Assembly: GCA_014191755.1 (NCBI GenBank) | Contig: BJHE01000004.1 | Coordinates: 51,015 to 114,146, forward strand | DNA from: Cyanobium sp. | GTDB lineage: Bacteria; Cyanobacteriota; Cyanobacteriia; PCC-6307; Cyanobiaceae | Reading direction: 5' to 3' | DNA length: 63,132 nucleotides | Shown here: piece after piece, positions 8,533 to 17,209 of the stretch | Numbering within the stretch: position 1 is the first letter of the stretch | How the letters are laid out: the number at the start of each line of letters is the position of its first letter | Program-made: the position numbers and the translations under genes | The notes under the pieces: generated by a model | Seen by the model: only the letters and a program-made list of their open reading frames with translations | Database searches by the model: none | Told to the model about the DNA's origin: nothing

Positions 8533-8999
8533 CAGCGGCTCTGGCCGCCGCCCACGGCCGTTCCCGCGGCTGGAGCTGCCGCTGCGGGAGCTGCTGTCGC
8601 GCTTGGGGTGATCACCACGGTGCGCCGGCGGGTGTAGAGATCCCCCAGATAGCGCCCACAATCGGGAAAGGCATTGGGGTTCTGCACCACCGCTTCGGTG
8701 ATCATCACCGCGGCATGCTCCGGCGAGGTCTTGAACAGGTTGGAGCCCTGGCGCTTGACCAAGGCATAGGCGGCGGCCCAGCTCACCTCGTGGATATTGC
8801 CGTTGTTGCGCATGTAGCAGTAGACCTGCGCGCCCTTGTTGCCGGCGATCGAGGCTTCCGAGGCCTGGGCGGCAACCTGGGCCGGCCCGGGGGCGGGGGC
8901 TCCGAGTTCCAGGGCAGCGGCGAGGCCCGCTCCGGCGATCAGGCCAGCGGCCAGTCCACTCCGGAGGCGGTGGTGGGCTAGACGAACACGAGCAAACAT
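8529..8999 (-). CDS. conserved hypothetical secreted protein
   Basis: A 156-aa protein from the ATG at 8999 (an alternative start at 9029 adds ten residues). The N-terminus has a basic segment and an Ala/Gly-rich hydrophobic signal (GLAAGLIAGAGLAAAL). The conserved-looking core contains AQVYCYMRNNGNIHEVSW and a second Cys in FPDCGRYLGDLY, so a disulfide is possible. The tail is Ala/Pro/Thr-rich. I recall similar proteins annotated as a cyanobacterial domain of unknown function, but cannot name the family with certainty. Its stop overlaps the lipoprotein start, so the two form an operon. Confidence 0.75.
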   Translation of the reverse strand: MFARVRLAHHRLRSGLAAGLIAGAGLAAALELGAPAPGPAQVAAQASEASIAGNKGAQVYCYMRNNGNIHEVSWAAAYALVKRQGSNLFKTSPEHAAVMITEAVVQNPNAFPDCGRYLGDLYTRRRTVVITPSATAAPAAAAPAAGTAVGGGQSRW

Positions 9000-9077
9000 C
9001 GCTGAAGGCGCCGGACGGGTCGGGGCCAAACCTTATCGAGCCTCGGCCGTCTGTCCAGCCGCGGAGGGGGGGAGGGC

Positions 9078-9599
9078 TCAGCCAGAGGGGCCGTGGCCGC
9101 CAGCTGGCAGCACCAGCTTCACGACCAGGGGTAACACGAGCAGCACGGTGATCAGCCGCACAGCGTGTAGAGCAGCCACGGCGGCCCCCACCCCGAATTC
9201 GGCCCCCACCAGGCTCATGCCGCTGATGCCGCCGGGTGCCGCTCCCAGCAATGCCACCACCGGATCGATGCCCAGAAGCCGGCTGCACCACAGGCCCACC
9301 ACCAGGCCCGTGAGCACGAGGCTGAGGGTGATCAAGAGGGCCGGGCGCCACAGCTGGCGCAGTTCGCCGAGGGCTGCCGCCGTGAGGCCGCTGCCGATCA
9401 CGGTGCCGATCGCGATCTCCAAGATGGTGCGGGTGCCGTGGGGCCATTGGGCTGGTTCCACCCGGCCGCTGAAGCTCACCAGCGCCGCTCCGATCAGGGC
9501 CCCCGCCAGCGGGGCCGCCGGGATGCCGGTGCCCAATGCCAGCAGCCCCCCGGCAAGGCCGGCCAGGGCCAGCAGCAGCAGGTGCCAGGGGTGCGTCAT
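9078..9599 (-). CDS. AbrB-family (AidB-regulator-like) membrane protein
   Basis: A 173-aa very hydrophobic protein with about five transmembrane helices. LAGGLLALGTGIPAAPLAGALIGAALV at the N-terminus and LLGAAPGGISGMSLVGAEFGV in the second half are typical of the Gneg_AbrB duplication family, whose members are membrane proteins despite the 'AbrB regulator' name. Full-length members usually carry two copies of the module; this one has about one, as in many cyanobacteria. Function unknown. The ATG at 9599 is preferred over the start at 9611. Confidence 0.8.
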   Translation of the reverse strand: MTHPWHLLLLALAGLAGGLLALGTGIPAAPLAGALIGAALVSFSGRVEPAQWPHGTRTILEIAIGTVIGSGLTAAALGELRQLWRPALLITLSLVLTGLVVGLWCSRLLGIDPVVALLGAAPGGISGMSLVGAEFGVGAAVAALHAVRLITVLLVLPLVVKLVLPAGGHGPSG

Positions 9600-9664
9600 G
9601 GTCGGGAGCAAGCTGGCCCCAGTCTGCGTGGTGTGTTGTCATGCAGGCCATCCGCTCCCGAGCA

Positions 9665-10075
9665 ATGGCCTCCCCTTCGGTTTCATTCCGGATCAGCCGT
9701 AGCGCCGAGGATCTCGCCGGCACGCTCCATCTGCTTTCGCAGCGTCTGGTGCAGTTGGAACAGCGGCTCGAAGCCCTGGAAGGCCAGCGGCAGGCCTCCC
9801 AGCGGGAGGATCCCGCCCTTGAGAAGAGTCTCGGCAATGCCGAGCGGCTTCTCCTGGATTGCCGGGCCCTTCTGGGGGGCGCCCTCGATCCGCAGGCCGG
9901 GTCCGTTGATCGCCACACCGGCAGCGCCGGGTCAGTGATCCATGGCAAGCCAACCTTCGAGGACAAGACTCCGGAGGGCCAGGGCAGTGCTGTTGCAGGC
10001 GACGACGGTGATGAGAAGAGTGAGAGGGAAACCTCCCTTTTCTCGAATGGACCGATCGACAGCGCTGCAGCCTGA
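9665..10075 (+). CDS. hypothetical protein with N-terminal coiled coil
   Basis: A 136-aa protein from the ATG at 9665 (MASPSVSFRI...); an in-frame ATG at 9641 is possible. The segment LSQRLVQLEQRLEALEGQRQ has a heptad pattern consistent with a short coiled coil. LGNAERLLLDCRALLGG may be a second helix. The final 50 residues are polar and low in complexity. It is divergent from the AbrB-like membrane gene. I do not recognise a family. Confidence 0.6.
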   Translation: MASPSVSFRISRSAEDLAGTLHLLSQRLVQLEQRLEALEGQRQASQREDPALEKSLGNAERLLLDCRALLGGALDPQAGSVDRHTGSAGSVIHGKPTFEDKTPEGQGSAVAGDDGDEKSERETSLFSNGPIDSAAA

Positions 10076-10121
10076 TGGCGCCACACCTGGCTGGGGTGGC
10101 AGAATGGAAATAAAGTGAGCA

Positions 10122-10358
10122 ATGTCCTATCCCGCCTCCCACCCTTCCGGACATGCCTCCGGTCCCTCCTTGGGAACGCCCGCGAATCTGGGTTATCGGC
10201 GCTGTCAGGCCTCCAGCCCATCAGAGGGTGAACATCAGCTCGAAAAACTGGAATTCGCTTTGGCGGTAGCCCTCACCCGGGGTGATCTCCAGCGTTCGGA
10301 GCAGTTGAGGCATGCCATCGCCGCCTTGGGCGGCAACCTGGAGGAGCCTGGCACCTGA
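10122..10358 (+). CDS. small hypothetical protein
   Basis: A 78-aa ORF. The first 35 residues are Ser/Pro/Gly-rich and probably disordered. The second half (EHQLEKLEFALAVALTRGD, then LQRSEQLRHAIAALGGNLEE) looks like a helical hairpin. Such a helical pair is reminiscent of UvrB/UvrC-type interaction motifs, but that is a shape resemblance only. A frame start at 10122 follows the preceding gene closely, so they may be co-transcribed. No function assigned. Confidence 0.55.
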   Translation: MSYPASHPSGHASGPSLGTPANLGYRRCQASSPSEGEHQLEKLEFALAVALTRGDLQRSEQLRHAIAALGGNLEEPGT

Positions 10359-10695
10359 GTGGTGAGTCGAGATTCACACTCACTGCCGCGTGAAAGTTCT
10401 CCGTAGATGAGCCAACCGAGGCCGCCTTAAACGTCAGGCAGTGCCGCTAGGATACAATTAAGTTGTTGATGGATGGAATCGGATCAACGATTCCGATCTG
10501 GAAGATTGACGTCGACTCCGATCTCTTCTGGATGCGGACCGTGCAGACCCAATCCTTGCCTTCCATCCCGGTCAGACCCGGTGATGGTTGGCGTGAATTC
10601 GTGATCTGCCAGGCCGCCTTCCGGCGCCAATCCTTCCAGGCTCCTGTCTCCATCGCAATCCGTTCTCTCGATTCGCTCGCATCCGCGTGCAACCC
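10359..10695. other. intergenic region without a supported gene
   Basis: About 337 bases with lower GC than the surroundings. Near the start, GTGAGT and ACTCAC form a short inverted repeat (about 10361-10382). TACAAT near 10456 resembles a -10 element and could serve the following small gene. An open frame on each strand spans the rest, but neither has a convincing protein character. Confidence 0.4.
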
Positions 10696-10962
10696 ATGAC
10701 TGGCATGAGATCCCTACCCGTTCCTTTTCCCTTGAATCCTGCCCGAGGGGGGCCGAGGCCTTCACCGATTCGCTCCCATCAGGCGGAGGGTGACCGTGAC
10801 ACCCTGCTCACCCAGGCCTCCCGCCTGCAGGAGCGGGCCAGGCTCAGCGCCCAGGCCGGTGACATCACCAGCGCAGCCCAGTTCATTCTTCAGGCCCTGG
10901 ATCAGGAGCGCCGTGCCGGTGGCCTGGGTCCCCAGGTGCTCCAGTTGATCAAACCTCGTTAA
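10696..10962 (+). CDS. small hypothetical helical protein
   Basis: From the ATG at 10696 this gives 88 aa (a GTG at 10687 adds three). The N-terminal third is Pro/Arg-rich. The rest (LLTQASRLQERARLSAQAGD, then SAAQFILQALDQERRAG) looks like an alpha-helical hairpin of TPR type. The stop overlaps the 3' end of the AraC-type regulator gene on the opposite strand by 14 bases. Helical character and position support a real gene. Function unknown. Confidence 0.5.
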   Translation: MTGMRSLPVPFPLNPARGGPRPSPIRSHQAEGDRDTLLTQASRLQERARLSAQAGDITSAAQFILQALDQERRAGGLGPQVLQLIKPR

Positions 10963-12025
10963 GGGGGTCGAGGTCGGGGGGGGGCTTCGGCATAGCAAGC
11001 GGTTGAGCTGGTTGTTTGCCAAGGGATTCTCGGAGTAGTTCCGAGGGTTTCACGTGAAACCGTTGCTGGAAATCCATCGAAAACAGATTCAGGGAGCGGT
11101 AGCCACAAGCCTGGGCGATATGGGTCACCGTTTCTCCTTGCTGGGGCTGCTGCAGCCAGCGGCGGGCCCGCTCCAGTCGCATGCTGCGGATCCATTGGGT
11201 AGGACTGCAGCCGAGCCGCTCTAAGAAGGCGTATTGGAGCGCGCGGCGCGAGTAGTGGCTCCTGGCCTCCAGCTGGTGCAGGCTCAGGGGTTCATGGAGG
11301 TGTTCCTCGAGATAGGTGATCAATTCCTCGAAGCGGTCGCCACCTTCGCGCCTTCGGGAGCGCAACCGGCCCAGGGAATCGCTCTCCCGCAGCTCCGGCA
11401 CCACCAGTGCCGCCAGCAGGCGGTAGATCAGCAGATCCAGCTCAAGACGTTCCAGCAGGGCCTCGCTCTGCTCGCTCAGTTGGCTGGCTATGGCCAGCAC
11501 CTCCCTCAAGCTGGTGAGCAGTGCCTGGCTGGCGCTGCTGTCGTCGGGTTGCCAGGGCCCTCGGGGTTCGAGGCGTTCCCGCCAGCTCTGGGGGAGGGAA
11601 CGCTGCTCAGCCATGGCCATCGCTATCCGCTGTAGCCTTTCTCGCTCTAGGTGGAGTATCACCAGGCTGCAGCTGCTGCTCTCACCGCTCCATGCCGCCC
11701 CTGGAAGAATCAGCAGTCCCTGATCGGCGCAGGACAGCCGCCTGCCCGCCTGCTCCACATTGAGGCTGCCGGCGTAGATCACAACGGCTGTCAGATCGGC
11801 CTGCCCATTGATGCTCAGCCGCATCGGCGCCAGCACCGAAGCATTGCTCACCAAGGAACCGATGCAGGGATTGTCGTGGTGGTGCCACCAGGGTTCGCTG
11901 GGGTTCGCGGCCGCGAGCGAGGCGATCGGAAGAACTGTCTGAAGCGACGCTTTGCTCTGCTCCAGGCTGTTGGTGAGGCGCAGGCGGTGCTGAAATGGGT
12001 TCTGCAGCGGCGGTTGGCCTTGCAT
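10949..12025 (-). CDS. AraC-family transcriptional regulator
   Basis: A 358-aa protein with a C-terminal AraC/XylS DNA-binding domain of two helix-turn-helix units: ITYLEEHLHEPLSLHQLEA, SRRALQYAFLERLGCSPTQW and RLERARRWLQQPQQGETVTH, followed by IAQACGYRSLNLFSMDFQQR. The first 200 residues are probably a cupin-like sensor domain, with no recognised ligand. The start context WWHHHDNP could bind a metal. The ATG at 12025 is used. The closest target candidates are unknown, because both flanks are small or hypothetical genes. Confidence 0.9.
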   Translation of the reverse strand: MQGQPPLQNPFQHRLRLTNSLEQSKASLQTVLPIASLAAANPSEPWWHHHDNPCIGSLVSNASVLAPMRLSINGQADLTAVVIYAGSLNVEQAGRRLSCADQGLLILPGAAWSGESSSCSLVILHLERERLQRIAMAMAEQRSLPQSWRERLEPRGPWQPDDSSASQALLTSLREVLAIASQLSEQSEALLERLELDLLIYRLLAALVVPELRESDSLGRLRSRRREGGDRFEELITYLEEHLHEPLSLHQLEARSHYSRRALQYAFLERLGCSPTQWIRSMRLERARRWLQQPQQGETVTHIAQACGYRSLNLFSMDFQQRFHVKPSELLRESLGKQPAQPLAMPKPPPDLDPLNEV

Positions 12026-12069
12026 TGGATCCAGCGCGATCCTTTGACCTTAGACCTAAGGGAAGCCCA

Positions 12070-12267
12070 TCAATTTTTCAGGGCGTTCTCCAGGATGTAG
12101 GCAGCTAGGTTGGACAGGGAGCGGCCCTCTTGATCGCTGCGATCCGCTAGGGCTGAATGGGTGCTGTGGGGCACGGTGATGGTAATCCTCACGGGTTTGC
12201 GGAAGCTGACTTGCAGATTGGGAGGCGGATTGGCAGAAAGCATGGATGTCGGGGCCTCATGGAGCAT
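12070..12267 (-). CDS. ribbon-helix-helix (CopG-like) DNA-binding protein
   Basis: A 65-aa protein, or 57 aa from the second ATG at 12243. VRITITVPHSTHSALADRSD gives the beta strand plus first helix, and GRSLSNLAAYILENAL gives the turn and second helix of a ribbon-helix-helix fold. Such small dimeric proteins bind operator DNA, and some are antitoxins. No toxin gene lies beside it; the next gene on the strand is the AraC regulator, 44 bases downstream, so a two-regulator operon is plausible. Confidence 0.75.
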   Translation of the reverse strand: MLHEAPTSMLSANPPPNLQVSFRKPVRITITVPHSTHSALADRSDQEGRSLSNLAAYILENALKN

Positions 12268-12592
12268 GCAGCTTACCGTTTTTGCGATGCGGCTTTGCTG
12301 CTTTTATCGGGGGTTGTGCTTGTATGTGCGCCATTCTGATCCTGCTGCGCGTTCAAGAGTTGACTGTGATGGGCAGTGATGGCGTAAGCTGAATGCAAGA
12401 CTTCATTTTTGGACATGTCTAGCGATATTCATTGCGATTGACTGGGTTCAATTGAGCTTGATTTAGGTGAGTTGATTTCATCCGTTCGATCGGAATGCAA
12501 CCGAAGCCAGATTGATTGGCTGGCTAAGCCAGCCTGGACGCAACCATCTTCAGCTAATCTATTTAGTTGAATACCCCTGGCGGTACGGCACG
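12268..12592. other. AT-richer intergenic region between divergent regulators
   Basis: About 325 bases between the ribbon-helix-helix gene and the CheB-CheR fusion. It is clearly less GC-rich than the flanks, as expected for a divergent promoter region. I find no strong inverted repeat or RNA gene. If the fusion starts at the TTG at 12512, the last 81 bases are coding. Confidence 0.4.
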
Positions 12593-15500
12593 GTGAAGCA
12601 TCCGCCTGAAACGGCTCCGCCCCCTAGTTCCAATCCCGATCCCTCCGGGCCGGAAGGTTCCCCGTCGTCCGATGGAGTGGGGCTCCGGCACGTGGTGGGC
12701 ATCGGCGCATCCGCGGGCGGTCTGGAGGCGTTGCAGCAGCTGGTGGGCCAGCTGAAGCCCACTGGGTCGGTGAGCTACGTGGTGGCCCAGCACCTCTCCC
12801 CCGACCACCCGAGCCTGATCGTGGATCTGCTGGCCCATGCCACCACCCTGCCGGTGGTGGCGGCGGCCGAGGGCGATCTCCTGGCGCCAGGCGTGATCGT
12901 GGTGGGGCCTCCCAACCGGGACCTTCGGGTGGAAGGGGATCGACTGCGACTTCTGGATCCCGAGCCCCGCTTCACCCCCAGCCCCTGCATTGACCAGCTG
13001 TTCGAGTCGATTGCCGAGCACTGGGGCCAGAACGGCGTGGCGGTGGTGCTCTCCGGCACCGGCTCCGATGGTGCCCGGGGGCTGCTCTCGGTGCGGGCCT
13101 GCGGTGGCCTCACCCTGGTGCAGACTCCGGAAACGGCCCGCTTCGATGGCATGCCCCGCTCGGCCATCCACCTCGGCGGAGCTGATCTGGTGCTCGATCC
13201 GGCCGCGATCGGCCAGTTGCTCGCCAGCCGGGTAGCCGATGGCGGCGAGTGGATGGCCAAGCCCTTGCCAGGGGAAGTCATGCCTCTGGCTCCGATTCTC
13301 CAGGGGCTGCGCCAGGTCAGTGGCATCGACTTCAGCGAGTACAAGGACTCAACCTTGCAGCGCCAGTTGCGACGGCGCATGGCGATCCGCCAGGCGGTGG
13401 ATCTGGATGCCTATCGCGAACTGCTGCTCCAGGATCCCCAGGAGTCGGCGGCCTTGGTGCGCAACCTGCTCGTAACGGTGACCACCTTTTTTCGGGATCC
13501 GGCCTCCTTCGATCGGCTGGCGGCGCGGCTGAGGGACAAATTTCAAGAGTCTGGGAATCGCTCGTCCCTGCGGGTGTGGGTGCCGGGCTGTGCCACCGGC
13601 GAAGAGGCTTACACCATCGCCATGGTGGTGAGCCAGGTGCTCAGCCATCCCGCCGATCTGGCCAGCCGGCTGCGGATCTTCGCCACCGACCTGGATGAGG
13701 CGAGTCTGGTGATCGCCCGCCGCGGTGAGTACCCCCTTTCCGCCGCCACGGCGATTCCGCCGGAGTTGCGCGACCGTTTCGTGACCGTGGGGCTCGATGA
13801 GATCACGGTGTCCAAGGGACTGCGCAGCTGCGTGGTGTTCGCCCGGCACAACGTGGGCGAAGACCCCCCCTTCCCCAACCTGGATCTGATTTCCTGCCGA
13901 AACACCCTCATTTACTTCAAGCCGGCCCTGCACGACCGGGCGCTCGATCTGTTCCGCTTCGCCCTCAAACCCGGTGGCCTCTTGCTGCTGGGAAGTTCCG
14001 AGACAATCAGCTCGAACACCCCTGGCTTCGCGCCGGTGGATGCGGCCCAGCATCTCTATGGGCGCATCCCCGAGGAGATGCGGCCGGCCCGCTCGCCTGG
14101 TTCCGGCTCTCCGGTCCTCCGGTTTTCGCCCCCTGGGCGTCAGCTGATGCGCTCCTCCCTGCTGCCGGAGGCGGTGCCGGAGCAGCATCTGGCCCTGCTG
14201 GAGGCCCTCGTGCGAACCCTGGCGCGGCCTTCCATGGTTCTCGATGAGCATCATGAGCTGCTCCAGGTGATCGGGGAGGTCAGCCCCTACTGCCGCATTC
14301 CCGAAGGAAGGATCACGGCGGCCGCCACGGCTCTCCTGCGGCCCGAATTGCAGGGTGAGGCCCGGGCTCTGTTCCTGATGGTGCGTGCGGATGGGCGGCC
14401 GGTGATCAGTCGCTCCCTCACCCTGGCGGATGACGGGCGGCGGCTGCATCTGGAGGCCCGGCCGCTGGTGCTCGGGGATCGCTCCCTGCTGCTGCTCTCC
14501 TTTGTGTCCCAGGATGCCGAAGTGTCCGAGCCCGATGGGGCGGGCGGTGCGATTCCCCGGGAGCTGGGGGAGAGGGATGGGGCCTTCGATGCCACGATCG
14601 AGCGCCTGGAGCGCGAATTACTCACCAGTCAGGACCATCTGCGCCGCTCCCTGGTTGAACTGGAGCAGGCCAATGAGGAACTGGAGGCCTCCTCCGAGGA
14701 GTTGCAGGCCTCCTCAGAGGAACTGCAATCCTCCAACGAGGAGCTCGAGGCCTCGAACGAGGAGCTTCAGTCCACCAACGATGAACTGGCGAGCCTCAAC
14801 CAGCAGCTGCGCAGCCGCGGCGATCAGCTCGAACAGCTCAACATCGAGCTTGAGAACATCCAGGCCTCCCTCAGCCAGGGCATGGTGATCCTGGACGGGC
14901 AGCTCCTGATCCGTCGCTTCTCACCCCTGGCCGTGCGGGTGTTCGGGCTGGTGGAGGCCGACATCGGCCAGCCCCTGCTGGGGGTGCCGACCACCCTTCC
15001 CCTACCGGATCTGTCCGAGGCCCTGCGGGCGGTGCTGGCCGGGGAAGCGTCCCGTCGCGCTTTCGAGGCTGCCAGCGGTGAGCTGGCCTATCTGGTGCAG
15101 GTCCTGCCCTTCCAGGAGCGGGATGGTCGCCGCTGCGGGGTGATCGTGACGCTCACGGAGGTGTCCGAACTGGTGTCCCTGCGGCGGGTGGCGGAGGCCT
15201 CTCTGGCCGAGTTCGCCAGCCTCGCCGATGCCCTCGAGGAGGTGGTGTGGAAGAGGGATCGGGCCATGGAGCGGCTGCTCTATGTGAGTCAGCGGGTTCA
15301 GACCCTCACCGGCTGGAGCCCGGAGGAGCTCACCCAGCAACCCCACCATCTCGATGCCCTGGTGCATCCGGACGACCGCAGCCGCCTGGCCTCCAAACGC
15401 GACCTGGGCCGTGGTTCCTGGAGCGTGGAGTATCGCCTCGCCTGCCGGGATGGGGCATACCGCTGGTTGCGCGAGTCGGCCCGGCTGCTGGAGGAGGGTG

Positions 15501-15955
15501 ATGAGAGCTTCGTGGTGGGCACCCTCACCGATCTCACCTCCCAGCGGGACCTGGAGGAGCGGAGCCGTGATCTGGAGGCCGTGTTCGAAGCGGTGTTCAA
15601 TACCGGCCGCTGGGGCGTGGCCCTGTTTGACGATCAAGGCCGCCTGGAGCTGGCCAATCGGCGCTTCTGCGATCTGGTGGAGCGGGATCCGGGCGGGATC
15701 GCGGGGCTGGCCTGCACGGAGTTGGAAGCGGATCCTTCCGCCGGTCTCTGCGCCGCCCTGCGGGAGGTGCTGGTGCTCGGCGCGGCGGGAGGCATTGTGC
15801 GCTCCCTGGAACTGCGCAGCGCCCAAGGAAGGCTGCTGCCGGTGGTGGCTGAGATTCGGTCGGTGGCGCGGGAAGCGGCTTCGGACCGAGCCCTGCTGCT
15901 GGTTCAGGCCGAGGGCTCTACCGTGCCGCAGATCCTGTCCCAGAAGGTGAAATAG
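12593..15955 (+). CDS. CheB-CheR fusion protein with coiled coil and PAS domains
   Basis: A protein of about 1,120 aa that joins chemotaxis methylesterase and methyltransferase modules. Residues about 30-215 are CheB: GIGASAGGLEAL with the catalytic Ser, VVAQHLSPDH with His, SGTGSDGARG with Asp. Residues about 240-510 are CheR: YKDSTLQRQLRRRM and the SAM site VWVPGCATGEEAYTIA. A coiled coil with EELEASS/EELQSS repeats spans about 690-760. Two or three PAS-like domains follow. No histidine kinase or receiver domain is visible, and no chemoreceptor gene is nearby. The GTG at 12593 is chosen over the TTG at 12512 because the first 27 residues look unconserved. Its 3' end overlaps the next gene by 52 bases. 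Confidence 0.93.
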   Translation: MKHPPETAPPPSSNPDPSGPEGSPSSDGVGLRHVVGIGASAGGLEALQQLVGQLKPTGSVSYVVAQHLSPDHPSLIVDLLAHATTLPVVAAAEGDLLAPGVIVVGPPNRDLRVEGDRLRLLDPEPRFTPSPCIDQLFESIAEHWGQNGVAVVLSGTGSDGARGLLSVRACGGLTLVQTPETARFDGMPRSAIHLGGADLVLDPAAIGQLLASRVADGGEWMAKPLPGEVMPLAPILQGLRQVSGIDFSEYKDSTLQRQLRRRMAIRQAVDLDAYRELLLQDPQESAALVRNLLVTVTTFFRDPASFDRLAARLRDKFQESGNRSSLRVWVPGCATGEEAYTIAMVVSQVLSHPADLASRLRIFATDLDEASLVIARRGEYPLSAATAIPPELRDRFVTVGLDEITVSKGLRSCVVFARHNVGEDPPFPNLDLISCRNTLIYFKPALHDRALDLFRFALKPGGLLLLGSSETISSNTPGFAPVDAAQHLYGRIPEEMRPARSPGSGSPVLRFSPPGRQLMRSSLLPEAVPEQHLALLEALVRTLARPSMVLDEHHELLQVIGEVSPYCRIPEGRITAAATALLRPELQGEARALFLMVRADGRPVISRSLTLADDGRRLHLEARPLVLGDRSLLLLSFVSQDAEVSEPDGAGGAIPRELGERDGAFDATIERLERELLTSQDHLRRSLVELEQANEELEASSEELQASSEELQSSNEELEASNEELQSTNDELASLNQQLRSRGDQLEQLNIELENIQASLSQGMVILDGQLLIRRFSPLAVRVFGLVEADIGQPLLGVPTTLPLPDLSEALRAVLAGEASRRAFEAASGELAYLVQVLPFQERDGRRCGVIVTLTEVSELVSLRRVAEASLAEFASLADALEEVVWKRDRAMERLLYVSQRVQTLTGWSPEELTQQPHHLDALVHPDDRSRLASKRDLGRGSWSVEYRLACRDGAYRWLRESARLLEEGDESFVVGTLTDLTSQRDLEERSRDLEAVFEAVFNTGRWGVALFDDQGRLELANRRFCDLVERDPGGIAGLACTELEADPSAGLCAALREVLVLGAAGGIVRSLELRSAQGRLLPVVAEIRSVAREAASDRALLLVQAEGSTVPQILSQKVK

Positions 15956-16632
15956 AGCCCGTAGTTGCGGCCCGGTCGCAGGTGATGCAGGCCATGGTGG
16001 GTCGGGCCAATCAGCCACCGACCCAGCCACTCGCTTCGGGGCGCCCCGCTCTGCTGGACCGGATCGAGATGGTTCACAACCGCCCAGGCGCTCATTGTGA
16101 GCAGTAGGGCCAACAAGGTGGCGCTCTGCAGGGGGATCAGGAACACCACGCCCACCAGGAAGCCAGCCTGCAGCAGGCCTTCGCCTGCATCGAAGGCGAA
16201 GGCGGTCCAGCCGGTGGGGTGGCGGCTGTGGTGATGGCCCTGGTGCAGCCAGCGATAACAGAGGCGATGGTGCATCAGGCGATGCAGGCCGTAGAAGAGG
16301 GTGTCCTGCAGCAGCAACACCGCCACGAACTCCAGCGGTGCCAGCCACCAGGGGGAGCCAGGTTCATGGATCAGCCGGGTGAGTCCCAGCCCATCAGCCT
16401 GGATCACCACGGCACCGGCGAGGGCGAAGATCCAGCTCGATCCGAGCGAGAGGGCGATGTCGTGGCCGCTGGGCCTCTGGGTCCGTTGCGTCGGCGCTGG
16501 TCTGGTGAAAGACATGGCCCCGGGCAGCATCTCCACCAGGGGAGGGATCATGGCGATGAGCACCAGGGTCCGTGCCAAGAGAATCGCCTCAAGGCCCAGC
16601 GTGAGTGAAAGCAACGACCGAAGCATCATCAC
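15904..16632 (-). CDS. sterol desaturase / fatty acid hydroxylase family membrane protein
   Basis: A 242-aa integral membrane protein of the di-iron hydroxylase superfamily. The His clusters are present: HRLMHH (about residues 117-122), HQGHHHSRH (about 130-138), and HHGLHH near the C-terminus. Several hydrophobic helices surround them. Family members hydroxylate or desaturate lipid or carotenoid substrates; some cyanobacterial relatives act on carotenoids, but the substrate cannot be read from the sequence. It overlaps the CheB-CheR gene tail to tail. Confidence 0.88.
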   Translation of the reverse strand: MMMLRSLLSLTLGLEAILLARTLVLIAMIPPLVEMLPGAMSFTRPAPTQRTQRPSGHDIALSLGSSWIFALAGAVVIQADGLGLTRLIHEPGSPWWLAPLEFVAVLLLQDTLFYGLHRLMHHRLCYRWLHQGHHHSRHPTGWTAFAFDAGEGLLQAGFLVGVVFLIPLQSATLLALLLTMSAWAVVNHLDPVQQSGAPRSEWLGRWLIGPTHHGLHHLRPGRNYGLYFTFWDRICGTVEPSA

Positions 16633-16669
16633 GGAACCGTTGCCCGATTATGGAGGCAAGGAGCTCTCC

Positions 16670-16707
16670 TGGCAGGTGCTACCGCCGATCCGCGGCAACA
16701 CCTGCCA
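16670..16707. repeat. imperfect inverted repeat
   Basis: TGGCAGGTG at 16670-16678 is the exact reverse complement of CACCTGCCA at 16699-16707, and inner bases continue the pairing with two mismatches around a CGATCC loop. It lies between two divergently transcribed genes, so it is not an obvious terminator. It may be an operator or a leader-RNA hairpin. The reading is direct; the function is a guess. Confidence 0.6.
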
Positions 16708-16879
16708 AGGTCTTGCGGGCTGCCTGCCGCCGCTGTGGGGACCGTCGCGCTTCATACCGCCTAGAGCGAGGCACGAACCGCCGCGAAGCATTCCGGGCCT
16801 GCGGCACTCCCGCTGCTGATCGTTCTGCCTGGCGCCAGGCTCCATAGAGTTAATTCATCACCCTGCGCCGCGGGGCACC

Positions 16880-17152
16880 ATGCCAGGCGCTCGCCGCTAC
16901 TCCCTTCGTGATCTCAGCACGAGGGATTACTGCCTCTATCGCGTGATCTGTATGGAGTTGGAGAATCTCGAGCATGAGATTCAAATTGAAGGCAAGATCG
17001 GCCTGGATCTGTCGGCACTCTCCACCGCGATCCAGGATCGGCGTCTGCTGGTGGAGTGGTTGCGGGAACTCCTCTTCCCACCGGCTTCGCTCTACAACGA
17101 CTGCGGCATCACCGAAGCAGTGGAGGAACTGCTTCTGCGCGAAACCTTGTGA
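16880..17152 (+). CDS. conserved hypothetical small protein
   Basis: A 90-aa soluble, mostly helical protein with a balanced charge: SLRDLSTRDYCLYRVICMEL, then LSALSTAIQDRRLLVEWLREL and a Leu-rich C-terminus TEAVEELLLRETL. Amino-acid use is typical of a real gene. It is followed, tail to tail, by the TerB-like gene. I do not know the family. Confidence 0.65.
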   Translation: MPGARRYSLRDLSTRDYCLYRVICMELENLEHEIQIEGKIGLDLSALSTAIQDRRLLVEWLRELLFPPASLYNDCGITEAVEELLLRETL

Positions 17153-17209
17153 ACGCCGTGCCGGATCACGCGGCGGCTCCTCTGGCACGCCGGGCTGCTT
17201 GGGCTGGGA

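Noticed and set aside
8053..10221. A 722-codon open frame on the minus strand
   Set aside because: It spans the lipoprotein, the secreted protein and the AbrB-like gene in a different phase for most of its length and is Arg/Pro/Gly-rich. Only its last 160 codons (the lipoprotein) are real.
10463..10692. Open frames on both strands before the small gene at 10696
   Set aside because: Neither shows domain-like character, and the region looks like promoter and leader DNA.
14650..14810. Repetitive DNA inside the CheB-CheR gene as a tandem repeat element
   Set aside because: The repetition follows heptads of the coiled coil (EELEASS-type) and is explained by the protein.
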